DNA of 64,000 nt, taken from positions 19,291,634 to 19,355,633 of the forward strand of contig OX243817.1 of the NCBI GenBank assembly GCA_945859605.1, read 5' to 3'. The position numbers were made by a program, and so were the translations under genes. Of the stretch, positions 45,501-56,638 are shown piece after piece (the stretch's first letter is position 1; every line of letters starts with the position of its first letter). The notes under the pieces are model-generated. The model was given only the letters and a program-made list of their open reading frames with translations. It ran no database searches and was not told the origin of the DNA. This stretch comes from Lumbricus rubellus. Its lineage: Eukaryota > Annelida > Clitellata > Crassiclitellata > Lumbricidae.

Positions 45501-48500
45501 ATTGGCTGCAGTCCAATTGTTTTTCCCGATCCACCTTGATACTTCATGGGCGCCATGTCGGAAAATATCTCGCTGTTGATGATCGAGAAGTCCCACTTGA
45601 TGCATGAAGTCTGCATAGCCATGGACCATCTGAAATAACAACACACACACGGTTGGGCACGGTGGGTGTTGGGTCCGTTCGTTGCCTTGCAGCCGGAGGG
45701 TTGCAGATTCGAATCCACCTCAGGCCGCCGTGTAAGGACCTTGGGCAATCCCTTCACTCGCAATAGGCCTAATATTGCTAAGCGCTTCGACGTGAAAATC
45801 AGATTCAGTGTCTGCGCTGTAGACGGGAGCGCTTCTGAGTAGTAATCTTGAAGGGGCGCTATAACAAGTACGCGTACAAAGAAACAAACACAGTAACTCC
45901 TCTTATGTTCATTTCGACTGTAAGTGACACAGATACAAACGCATTTGCAAACACACCAAGAAACCAAATATATACCAAAACATAACCCGGTTCTGAATTC
46001 AGTATAGCCTACATTATACAATCTCTCTAATGATGCCATTAAGTATCGACTTTGCACAATTGTAACATGCACGATTCTTGCAGTTCATTAGCAGCAGAAA
46101 AATGTCTCTGTGAAAAATGACCAAACCTTTCGTTACAGTGGTGCTGATAGTGAAGAATTAAAAGCAATAAAGGAGATTAACATACCACAGGAGGATCTGA
46201 GAATCCATCTCCAATTGCCACTCCTCTCAGGTAAATCTGTGGCGGCTTTGGTTGATGTAGGAGCTTTGATGCCAATACTGGAATGTACTTGCCAGCATAA
46301 GACTACAACATTTAGCAAAGCAATGCTACTCAACAATAATAACCTGAGACTAGCTTCAAAAGGCCCACATCCCAAAACTTTATGCTAGCAAGTCTACGCA
46401 CTGAATCTGTAACTGTAAGTATGCATGTAATGTAAGAAAGTGTGCATGCAGTTTCATTGTGTCTATGCAGTTCAACGTGCTACATGTGAAATAATGAATC
46501 ATTTGCAATTACCTCTCCCGTAAGATAGAGACGGTTTCCGTTAAGGTGAGGAAACAGCTGAAAGAACTGATGCAAAGCTCTGAAAACAAACAAATGCTAT
46601 TTGATTTACAACTTCATTGTAACCCACACTAGTATTGAGCATAACAATTTATAGTCCAAAAGATATGAATTACAACTTCATTGTAACCCACACTAGTATT
46701 AAGCATAACAATCTACAATGTATAGTCAAAAAGGCAGCATATTCCAAATAATTATGTACCTAATAACAAACATTAAAAATGAAATTTAGCAAACCAGACA
46801 TGTAAATAAATGATCACACACATAATTATTTAACTAAAGACAGCTCAGATAAATACATGTACAGGTTGTCAGCCACATCATCCTCGGTTCTTGCATATCC
46901 CATATCATTATCAGTGAAGCTAAATCCTGTTCCAACCTAAAACAACAACAAAGCACACAGTTAATCAAAGCTGCATGTCTGTTGCATTATGAAAAGGACA
47001 ATTGCTAGTTAAGTTAGTTTTACAGATTCCAATTAGTTTTCTTGACCAACCCATTCAAACAATACTTACGCAATTGTCTAAGATAAGCAGATTTTGAATT
47101 AGGAAAGCGTGATGGTATGGATTTTAAAGATGGACTTACTGGGCTGTCAATGTAGAGCATATTATATTTGGTGTTCCAACTGAATTTCCTTGGAATCACT
47201 GGAATCAGACAACAGAAATAGAAACAAAGAATGCACATCCTACTCTTCAATCAAATCATTTCAAATTGTACTAAACTTATATCAATGGGGGTGAAAAACC
47301 TAAGCAACCAAACCCCTTTACATTTGTATGACCAAATAGCAAAGAATAGCATATACTTGTAGCCTATACTAACGGGTGCACTGCTAGACCTTGGCATCAA
47401 AACTGAAAAATTTGAAAACATGTAAGTACAATAATATTATTATACCCAGAGTGTACAAATTCTGAATTATAGCAAACTAAGTCAAGCTACATTAATCAAA
47501 ATTAAATAAAGGGCGAAGGTAATACAACAATTAACTTTACAATCCAGACTAATGTATAGAAACTATATAAATTAAGAGTGCACTATACTTACTATATGGC
47601 CTACTTATATACCAGCAATAGTATGCAGTAATTCCACTTATGACCTTACAATATGAGCATACACAAAATTAAACAGGCCTAAGTTTTTAAAAATTGTATG
47701 AGATAAAAGAAGTGAAATCTGAACATAGATTCTACGTACAATGTAAGTCTTTATCGACGAAAAATGGGCCATTTTCTACAAACAATCCAAAAAGTGAGGA
47801 AGCTCCGGGTCCACCTTGGAGCCATAGAAGAATTGGATCTCCAGGTTTCTGGGTCTGAAAACAAAAATTCTCTTAAACAGTCCAACAAAACTGTAACTAG
47901 CATTTGTTTTTTATAAGGACATAATTTTTCGCATTTTTAGTAGGCTACACTGGAAATAATTATCAGGGTGAAATTTTAATGTTACTCCAAGACCTAGTCA
48001 GTGTTCTTAGACAGTCAGTTTAAAGCACTTTCAAGTCCAAGCTATCACAACCAGCTTTGCTAGTTAGCAAAGAGCAGCCGAATTCTGCCAATGACTTCTA
48101 AGTAAGCCTACTTTTCAGTCCATTACCAAACAGTTCAGACATATTTAAGAAAGGAAGCAGCACTGAAATTAGCAGTGCCATAACTGGCATTTGTACTCGG
48201 CATAGTAATATTGATACATGCAATAGGCCTATTTTCGGTTATATTTTGAAATACTGTTGAAAAACGTTTTGGCGTGTTCAGACTACAATAATATACTGGA
48301 ATGACGGACAGTTCAATAGTGAAACAATTAAAAAGTGACTACAGGTAGTTGTTCATTCCTGTCTCATACATATGCCTCAATATCACTATTGGTCATGAAG
48401 ATTTAAACTTACCACACTTGGAAAGAACCAAAAGTACAAATTGCTGTTGTATGTTTTGTTGACTGTAAGGAATCCTGCATAACTGACAACCGATGTTCCG

Positions 48501-50704
48501 TTCAGTGGACCAACTTTGGCGAGTTGCTGAGCTACAGTTTATCAACAGTTGCATAAACTCCAATTAATTACCAAAAGCAATGAAATATCAGCAGTTGACA
48601 AGTTGTTATAAAGAATGCAAGTCTAAGTGGCATCAAATAGCAGATGGATGTGGTGGGTACAAATATTGCTACTCGCTCTTCAAATCATGATAGCTACAGG
48701 CCTATATGGTGATTATCTATAGCTGGAGGTGTAAGAAGTTCTGATGAAATAGTTTGTTCTCAGACAGGTACCGGTACTGAATGCAATGCATCCCACAATA
48801 TCTTCTGTCCCATATTGACTACCAGGTACTTATTAATTTTAGACTTCTTTAGCTCCCCAAAAAACGTTGATGCTCTGAAATCGTCCTAGTTTTAAATCTG
48901 TTACTTTCCTAAGACACTTTTCTGTGCTGTACCCTATATAATATATATAAAATTATATACCGGTGTATATATATACACGGTGTCCCAATTGAACTGATAC
49001 CCTTTTTGTTTTGGCGATATACTTGTCACTTCTAAATGAAACTCAATAAAATTTCAGAGAATGTACGAGGGATAAATTATCAATGTTTCCTGAAACTTTT
49101 ATCCAATTCTATGAACAGAGTCCGAAGTTATGCACATTCAAATTTGGACAAAGGAAATTGTAAGTTTCCAACATGTAAAAGATAGGAAATTACTGCTTGC
49201 AACTGCACGCCTTAGCCTACTTTCTAAATTAATAAATATTTACGTCATATTTCCGTAATTTCCATGTTAAGGGGCAATGATAAAAATGGTTTTCAGCAAA
49301 GATGATTTGAGTTTTTTAAAAAAAATAAATAGAAGAAAAACATTACAGTGCAAAAGGTTTTTAAGGGAATTTCCGATAGCAGAAACTGGCCCAGCGCAGC
49401 CTTATGAAACTCGCATACGCGTGACGTTGACCAGTGACCAGCGAAATGTGGAAGAATGGAATCGTTTTGATCAAAGGGATTTTTGACAATGTAATCAATG
49501 AATGGCGAAAGTGCCTTAGAGCATGCATTCGGGCTAATGGACGACATTTTGAACATTAGCTTTGAAGAACAGCGCTAACACTAATTTCATATCTTTTACA
49601 TGTTGGAAACTTACAATTTTCGTCCCCCAAATTTGAACGTGCATAACTTCGGACTCTGCGTGTAGAATTGGATAAGATTTTCAGGAAACATTGATAATTT
49701 ATCCCTCTTATATTATCTGAAATTTTATAGAGTTTCATTTAGAATTGACAAGTATATCGCTAAAACAAAAAGGGTATCAGTTCAATTGGGACACCGTGTA
49801 TATAACTTTACCTCACACGGGGAATGCGGAATTAGGAAGATCACTGATAACATCTGGTTATTCTAACATTAATGTCCTTTTGATTTTCTTAACAATTTCA
49901 TCGTCTAAAGAGCGTAATTAGACATATAGCTGTCATAACTAATAAAGGTACACAAAGAAATGACTTACCTCGGCCTATTTGTCCTTTCTCAATGTATGGC
50001 GTGAGGAAAAGTGGTTGACCAGGGTCAACATCAGCCGGAAAAACTGGTAACGTACGACGAATGAACTGCTTGCGAAACACAGAACTGCAGACAAGGCAGA
50101 GATATTCTTCAAAGTTCAAATGTATCATTATCACAATTTCTTCTTTTAACTAAGCGTGTCAAACGTTACTCATAATGCAATGCGAACAAAGAAATTTAAA
50201 TTCTTATTTTTTCAAAGAGTTGAAAAGTCTTGCCAATTCAAATGTAATGCAATAATTGATAATTATACAATAGGCCTACTGCATAAATGTTCAAGAAGTC
50301 TATAAATTGACCGATTTTAATGCATCGTTTAGGCGAGGCCTACTTTTGTAGAAATAGGCCGATAAAAATTTAATAGGCTTACAGATTAGGCTACATATGG
50401 AATAAAGGAAAATCCGGCTGTGTTTAAAATAGGTATAAGCCTGCATGCTCACTTGAACAAGACATTTGCAATTACAAAATCTAATAAATTCTTAAGACAA
50501 CTTTTCCCCTTGCATTTCTTTTCGCTCTAGTTTTAAAAGCCGTTGTAGTGATTGTACCATCATCATTCATCATTATAAACTTATTGACTGGAGTTTATAA
50601 CATCAATAGCTAAAACGTTTTAACACAGACCCAGTGGATACATCACTATGATCACTTAGATGAATTGCCAGAAGGACGAGAATCAACAAACTCCAGCACC
50701 ACAT
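42564..50704 (-). CDS. CPVL-like: Serine carboxypeptidase, CPVL-like, gene 1 (complete, 13 exons)
   Basis: Minus-strand coding exons: first exon from 50704 (signal peptide [16 protein letters not shown]; 3' end unresolved, near 50631), then 50084-49969, 48531-48413, 47854-47740, 47198-47140, 46936-46857, 46579-46513, 46302-46186, 45629-45498, 45021-44923, 44250-44071, 43366-43184 and 42665-42564 (TGA). Exons 2-13 are in consistent phase with GT-AG borders; total about 480 residues, the usual size of vitellogenic-like carboxypeptidases. Motifs: [13 protein letters not shown], the oxyanion segment [27 protein letters not shown], nucleophile in GESYAGKY (Ser about 211, at an exon joint), YNGQLDVIV (Asp about 395) and [11 protein letters not shown] (His about 455). 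Expected to trim C-terminal residues in a lysosomal or secreted compartment. The first exon needs a phase-2 donor and only weak GT sites fit; this part is tentative. Confidence 0.93.
45655..45880 (+). mobile_element. tRNA-derived SINE, copy in CPVL-like gene 1 intron
   Basis: Head of GGGCACGGTGGGTGTTGGG type, B box GATTCGAATCC, then the body CCTTGGGCAATCCCTTCACT and GGGGCGCTATAACAAG. It is antisense to the host gene, 25 nt upstream of exon 45629-45498. Confidence 0.82.
46600..46725. repeat. Tandem duplication of about 61 bp in intron
   Basis: TTACAACTTCATTGTAACCC followed by ACACTAGTATT and GCATAACAAT occurs twice in a row with few changes. Confidence 0.8.
48976..49798 (+). mobile_element. 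Mariner deletion derivative in CPVL-like gene 1 intron
   Basis: Ends CACGGTGTCCCAATTGAACT and its inverse, TA flanks (48974-48975, 49799-49800), arms about 225 bp. Between them, 49277-49486 keeps a short frame and 49495-49558 encodes a transposase tail ([20 protein letters not shown]) matching the tail of the 7481-8877 element. The catalytic domain is deleted. Confidence 0.88.
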
Positions 50705-51508
50705 CGTGATCACACGTCGGTAATCTAGAATAATAATTTAAGCACCGTATAAAGAAATAAACCAACACGTTTATACTGACAGCACTGGAACTAAATATTT
50801 GAGGATCATGTAAAAGGCTTCCTTAATGAGCTACATTTTAAAGTAGGGTAGAGTTCCCATATTTGGGCACCTTAAGGATAAAAGACTCATATTGCAGTAA
50901 TTTTGATATGCCTACGTGTAGTTTCGGGTTATTTGGTTGAATTAAACATTAGGGAATAAAAATATATTGAATACGTGCACCTGAGGGCATGACAATATTA
51001 GTTGTGGGGAGAAAAGGACATGCCCCCAAAGTGCCCAAATTAGGACACGGTGCCTCATTGGTCCAGCTATGAAGGTGGTGACCTGCGTACTCTATTTTAT
51101 AATTAACACATAATAAAATATGAAATAAATAAGAAATGAAATAGGGCCTAGCCTACTGCTTGGGTAGAATATTTGTAATTGTGTTACATTCACAACTGCA
51201 GTTGAACAAGGTACCGTAATACTGAAACCAAAGTGATGAAGTAGCTTTAGGTCTTGTTGATCAAACATTATTATTACTAGAATATAATGTTATTTCCACT
51301 AGGCCTAAACTAAACTGCATCTGCTAATTCACTACTTCAAAGTCAGCAGGGTTTGCTTTTCTTAAGCTTTAGCTAAATGTATGCGTGTAGGGACGATCAC
51401 ACATCCACTTTTCACATATCAAGCGCTGCGACCATCATTCTGTCATCTGATTCATTGTATGGAACTTCACCGTATGGTATAATAGACATGGAGCTGTGTC
51501 GTATTTTT

Positions 51509-52390
51509 CGGGAAACGGACATTTCCCCTCCCTGGACAAAATCCCCGAACAAATTCCCCCCCATTTAGTCTAGGACATTATAACCCCTCTTCCATGACAA
51601 AACTCCCCTTCCTGTGCAAATAGCCTATTTATGTAGTTAATTGATAAAACTCCCTTTATAAATCAAGCTTCTATTTAAATAGTAACATTTCTTTTCATCA
51701 ATCCAGCTTCTACTTAGATAACAATTAGCCTAATTTTTATCAATCCAGCTTCCATTTAGTCACTGTGCAAATAGCCTATTTATGTAGGCCTAGGTATATT
51801 GATCAAATTTAGGCTAATTGTCCAGTTTGCGGTGCTGTGTCAACAAGTTAGTGTCATACGGGTAGGCCTAAACCTGTAACTGTCATTCAGGCGTGAACTT
51901 ATAATTTGTTAGTGTCGCTCAGTCCAGTTGGTTATTTACGATACCGTAGCATGAAACCTTGTCATCAATCCAGCTTCCATTAAAGCAAGAATATTGTCAT
52001 CAATCCATCTTCTATATAAAAGAGAAGTATTTTCACCAGTCCATCTTTCATTTAAGCAAGAATATTTTCATCAATTCAGCTCTAATTTAAGTAGCAATAT
52101 TTTCATCAATCCAACTTCCATTTAGGCATGTTCATTTTCATAAAATTCAGCTTACATTTCAGCAAAAATTGCTTTGTATCAATCCGACTTCTTGCCTATT
52201 TAGTGAGAATTCTTTTCATCAATCCAACTTGCGTACTTAGAATTGCCGTTCGGAGAAATACCACTTAAGGCCTATACCAATATAGGCCTATGTTCTACCA
52301 ATTTTCTGTCCTACACCCTAGGGGTTTGCCAGGGGGTTTGTCTGGGGAGAGTTTGTCCGGGGGGTATTCTCCAGGGGGAAATGTCCTAGC
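51509..52390. mobile_element. GGACATT-family element, copy 3, nested
   Basis: Left arm GGACATTTCCCCTCC, GGACAAAATCCCC, AGGACATTATAACC; right arm GTTTGTCCGGGGGG and GGAAATGTCC. The middle shares ATTGATAAAAC and CAATCCAGCTTC with copies 1 and 2. Nested inside the 50844-52872 element. Confidence 0.6.
51960..52240. repeat. ~40-bp degenerate tandem repeat
   Basis: About seven units of the form TTTTCATCAATCCAGCTTCC then ATTTAAGCAAGAATA with indels. It is the expanded middle of the GGACATT-family element. Confidence 0.85.
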
Positions 52391-53079
52391 GACGCTCGCA
52401 TTTTTTACCGTGCACCATCTTGATTTTTGGTGGTCACTTTTTGGCTTTGAGTGTCTGACGTATTCGTTTCCCCCCGCTTATCTAACGATTTTGTTTTAAA
52501 AGGGTGCAGTCAGTCATTAATTTTTCTTTCTTTCTTCCTATTTTAAGATACCATGAGACCATGAAAATGTTAAAATAGAGTAAGCAGTTACACAAAGATA
52601 TCACCACTTTAATAGCTGGATCAAGGTGCATCTAATTTGGGCACCTGGTGCTCAAATTGAGGCACCATGTCCTAATTTGGGCACTTTAGGGGGTCTGTCC
52701 TTTTCTCAGCACAACTAATATTGTTAAACACTCAAGTGCATGCATTCAATATATTTTCATTTCCTAATGCGTAATTCAACCAAATAACATCAAAATAAAG
52801 ATATGCATATCAAAATTACTGCAATACGAGTCTTTTGTACTTAAGGTGCCCAAATAAGGAAACTCTACTCTAGATGATTCTCCATGTTCCAATCACAAAA
52901 TAAATTGAGCATTGCAAAAATCTTCAGATAGGCCCTAAATGTAAGAAGTAATTATACACTCGTAGAATATAGGGACTAGTCTAACCGAGGCCTATTATGG
53001 CAAAACTGTATGGAACTATTAAGAAAAATCTGCGTGTAAATATAGTATTAAACGTGACTTCATTTGCGCAAATAAGGTT

Positions 53080-53515
53080 ACCTAAAATGGGCACTGCCCA
53101 AATTAAGAATACAGAAGGGTGCCCACATTAGGGTCTATTCCGAGCCTTCCTAGGAAAATTAATGACAAAGTTAACTCATTTTCTCTCGCATTTTCGTTCA
53201 CCTGGGGTGAAAGAGCAATACTTCGCGAAACTCTTGCAAAAAACCGTTTGAAAATACGCCAAAAAGCAACTCGCCCACAGCTTCTGAACCACATAGCGAA
53301 CATTTGAACACTCGCATGCTAAAAACAACATTTACTTCTTACGTCAAGGTACAATTTTCTACCTACTTACTTTTTTGTTTTATAACATCTATACATAGAG
53401 TTGATAATATTTCATATAGAACGCACAACTCTATGTCATCTATATTTTTAGATACAAGGGGGTGCCCGTATTAGGAGCATGCCCAAATTAGGGTCATGTA
53501 CCCTATCATGAGGTA
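53080..53515. mobile_element. Related inverted-repeat element (GGGTGCCCACATTAGGG)
   Basis: Left GGGCACTGCCCAAATTAAG and GGTGCCCACATTAGGG, right GGTGCCCGTATTAGGAGC and GCCCAAATTAGGGTCATGTA. Same phrase vocabulary as the 50844 element but an independent, smaller copy. Confidence 0.5.
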
Positions 53516-53519
53516 GGCT

Positions 53520-55055
53520 ATAGGCCCATTTCTCCTTGAGTTTTTCGGATGACCTTATAGGCCTTCTACTGTTTGCGAGATGAGTATAGGCTACACGTTG
53601 CAGGACTAATTAAGTAGGCCTACCGGTAGGCATACACTAAACACAAATATTATTAGGCGAGTAGACCAACACGTTGTAGGCCTTTAGGCTACCCGCGTAT
53701 ACCGTCGTCTAAGCGTAAGAAGTAACTTAATGCAGTACTGTACGTATAGGCCATATCCCTAGACTTTGAATCATAATGGGCGTCTGCGATAACAATAATT
53801 CAGGAGCTTTTGGGGGAAGCGCCAAGGACTCTCTATTGGCGCGTAAGAGGTGCTTGAAAGCGGCTTGAATAACGCAGGCAGCTAGCCTATATGTATAATA
53901 TATAGGTAGCCTACGTTAGTCCTACGCAGGCTTTAGGCAGATCAGAACAGTTGCGCTATATAAGTTCATAGATGAGATTATCTATAGATTCTATCACGAA
54001 CATAAGTCATATATTGTATATAAGCCCTATAGATAGGCCAATACTGCAAAATTGTTCTTTTAAACACAGGCTACCCTTAAAAAATATTTCAAAGCAAGAC
54101 GTTAAATTTTCCTCAATTGCATGTGCACGAGTGCCTAGCTGCTGGAATGCGACTTAGGTCTATAGGCCTAAAGTTCACAAACGAGCACACAAGTCGATTC
54201 ACAGAGAAACATCTGAACTGTCTGAGTTTTGTGAGGAATAGGCCTAGGACTAAAAAGGTTTAAAAAGTTAACAACTCAATACAGAATGCAATATTATTTA
54301 TAGCATAGGCTATTATTCGACATGAAGAATGAAGACCATCAAGCCACTTAGTAATTCTTATATTCATGAAAAAATCACATAACTAAACGGTTATTTAAGA
54401 AATATAAAAGTGAAATAAAACCTTCTACAACAAGCGTTCCGCTGTCTCTCACGTGAGTCCAGAGCTGCCTCCTAGCTATCCCAGCTATCACTTATTATCA
54501 GCTTGTGCACAACAAACATGAACCACTGAGCTCCATAAAGCTAGAGGTGTCGCGTCACATGTCGTAGTCCACTTACTCTATAAGGCCTACAGTCCTTCTA
54601 TATGCTCTTTACTCAGAACAGAAGTGCTGTAATATGCCAAGCAAATTTTTGTCGAGGGCAACGACCTTTGTTGTCATAGGCCCTCGTCAAATCTGGATCC
54701 ATCCATCCATCCGCTCTTTACTGGCTCGCTTAGCTACATCGGTAAGAGCGCTGGCCGCGCGTCTGTAGGGCCTACGCTTTTCTGTGAAAGAGAGCGTGTG
54801 AACAGCTGTTCGCTTCCCGAAGGTGGCTATTTCAGAAATTCTAAATCTCGGGCTAACACGGTCCGTCCACGGGGAACTAAATGGTGTGGCGACACTAGGC
54901 CTAATCATCTTTGAAATGGCAGTGTCGTTAAACATGTAACATCTGCGCTCTTTGTAGGGTTGAAGTCGGATGGGAAAACAACTATAAATAGCAATTTTAT
55001 ATGAATTCAATGGAGAATAATTCTCCAATGACATCATAAATATGCCTAAGCACCT
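53520..55055. other. No gene recognised
   Basis: Rich in TAGGCCTA words, otherwise unremarkable. A 150-codon minus-strand frame (54687-55139) overlaps the LINE scrap and lacks family motifs, so I do not call it. Confidence 0.45.
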
Positions 55056-55061
55056 AAACGC

Positions 55062-55155
55062 TACTGCCCCACGGAATCCACTTGCCTGCATTGGTCCCTC
55101 CCTGTGGAATGGGCTTCCCACATCAGTTCGCTCTGCCATCCTCTCCCACCACTAA
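55062..55155 (+). pseudogene. LINE reverse-transcriptase C-terminal scrap
   Basis: One frame reads RNPLACIGPSLWNGLPTSVRS and then stops. The GPSLWN-LP-SVRS motif is the common tail of CR1/jockey/RTE-type non-LTR retrotransposon ORF2. Nothing else of the element is identifiable. Confidence 0.7.
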
Positions 55156-55336
55156 AACTGACGTCCCACCCCTCCTAAACTAGCCTCCAAACAAGCAGTA
55201 GCCTACAAACTTCATCCCATCCCAATCTCTCTGCTACATGTAAAAGACTCGCCCCTGTCCATAACCCATCTTACTAGTCGGACATGCTGCTCGCGTGAAA
55301 AAGATGTACATGCTAATGTTGAGCTACTATTGAAAT

Positions 55337-55986
55337 CAGTGGCGGCGCTAGGGGAGGCCGCGGCAGGTCATTTGACCTGCCTATTTTGCTCACGACCTGC
55401 CTAATGACCTGCCTAAAAAACTTTGGAATGTTTCATATATTTTACATTATTTATTTTTATCTAAGGGTTTAAAATGAAAATTCAACATTAATTTTTCCTC
55501 GCCCAAAAGAGAAAAGAGATTGGAGGGGGAAAGAATGACAGGAAGACCGAGACAGAAACCTGGGCGGAGACTTGGGGGTGGGGGACGAACGAGTGGCCGA
55601 AGGAAAGACGCGAGATTTTTTTAGTCATCTGGCAGAAAGTCAAGAAAATTTTCAATTTTTACCGCCCCAAAAAGTTGATGACTTTTTTTAGTAATTTTTG
55701 GCCGAAGAAAACCCAAAAAGTCAAGAAAATTTTCTATTTTCATCGCCCAAAAAGTTGATGACCTTTTTTTAGTCTTGACACTCAACTTTTGGGGGAGGGG
55801 GGGACAAATGCATAGACCGTCCCTCCCAACACCTCCATTGGGAGGGACCATCCCCCTGTCCTCCCTAGGTTTCCGCCCATGCCTATAGATGTGCTTCAAA
55901 TTCAATCATCAATTTCCTCGACTTGCTAAATAGTTCCCGTGACCCCGACGCGACCTTCCAAAATTTTAGAGCTGGCGCCGCCACTG
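55337..55986. mobile_element. hAT-type MITE, CAGTGGCGGCGCTAG family, with internal insertion
   Basis: Ends CAGTGGCGGCGCTAG and CTGGCGCCGCCACTG, perfect 8-bp duplication ATTGAAAT (55329-55336, 55987-55994). A second unit with GGGCGGAGACTTGG and AGGTTTCCGCCCATGCC ends is nested at about 55561-55882. Confidence 0.93.
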
Positions 55987-55994
55987 ATTGAAAT

Positions 55995-56580
55995 CGACAC
56001 AGTACCAACTTCACCAAGCCCAAAAAACTATATTATCGGACACAATACACAATCGGGAGGCTAACTGGTATAATTATATAAAAGCACCCACGTGCATGCG
56101 CACAAACCGACCAGTAAACGCGAAGAAGCCACAGAAAAACTGTAGTAGAATTCTGAAAATTGAATCTGCTAGAAAAAGTATCCATTTCAAAATTATAATA
56201 GAAGCTTTAGAAAACCTCAACTCACACATGAGACAACTTCAGACAAGCGGTATAATCATGCATCTGGCATCGAATATGAAATTATAACAAGTTTCAAGTC
56301 AAAACATTTTATGCATTGCTGATTTGTGAATTTTGTGAAATACATCAGGTCTACAAACTCTACAGCCATGAAAATAATAATATAAATAATAAGAATATCA
56401 CATGATGAAACAATCGTAACAAGATATTAACGTTCTGCTCTTATATCTTTACCATGAGCACAATAGTCTTGCCCAACTTCTGAAATTTAGTCGATGTATT
56501 AAGCAGTCATAATAAGCGTTAAACAAATTATTAGATGCTATTATAAGCGTTGATCAGTTAACTGACACAGCAAAAGAGAC
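55995..56580. other. 3' flank of CPVL-like gene 2
   Basis: AT-rich, no exon recognised. It probably includes the 3' untranslated region of gene 2, as do the bases below 42564 for gene 1; the two regions share CATAAACTGTAG-like sequence next to the stop codon. Confidence 0.45.
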
Positions 56581-56638
56581 AACTTTGGACTCTAAATGAG
56601 CCATAAACTGTAGTCGTAGCCAGCGCACCACATCGGCT

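Larger units (their letters stand above)
50844..52872. mobile_element. Outer inverted-repeat element with TTTGGGCACC phrase
   Basis: Left terminus TAGGGTAGAGTTCCCATATT, right terminus inverted TAGAGTAGAGTTTCCTTATT. The arms extend about 220 bp (CAAAGTGCCCAAATTAGGAC and its inverse). It encloses the GGACATT-family copy 3 and AT-rich sequence; no transposase. Confidence 0.75.

Noticed and set aside
45494..46072. 192-codon minus-strand frame as a single gene
   Set aside because: Read-through that joins a real carboxypeptidase exon (in another frame) to the antisense of a SINE; splice sites define the exon instead.
49277..49486. Independent small gene of 69 codons
   Set aside because: It sits between the inverted arms of a mariner deletion derivative and is best read as transposase residue.
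54687..55139. 150-codon minus-strand frame
   Set aside because: Overlaps the LINE scrap, whose recognisable motif is on the plus strand; no family motif, no neighbours in frame.
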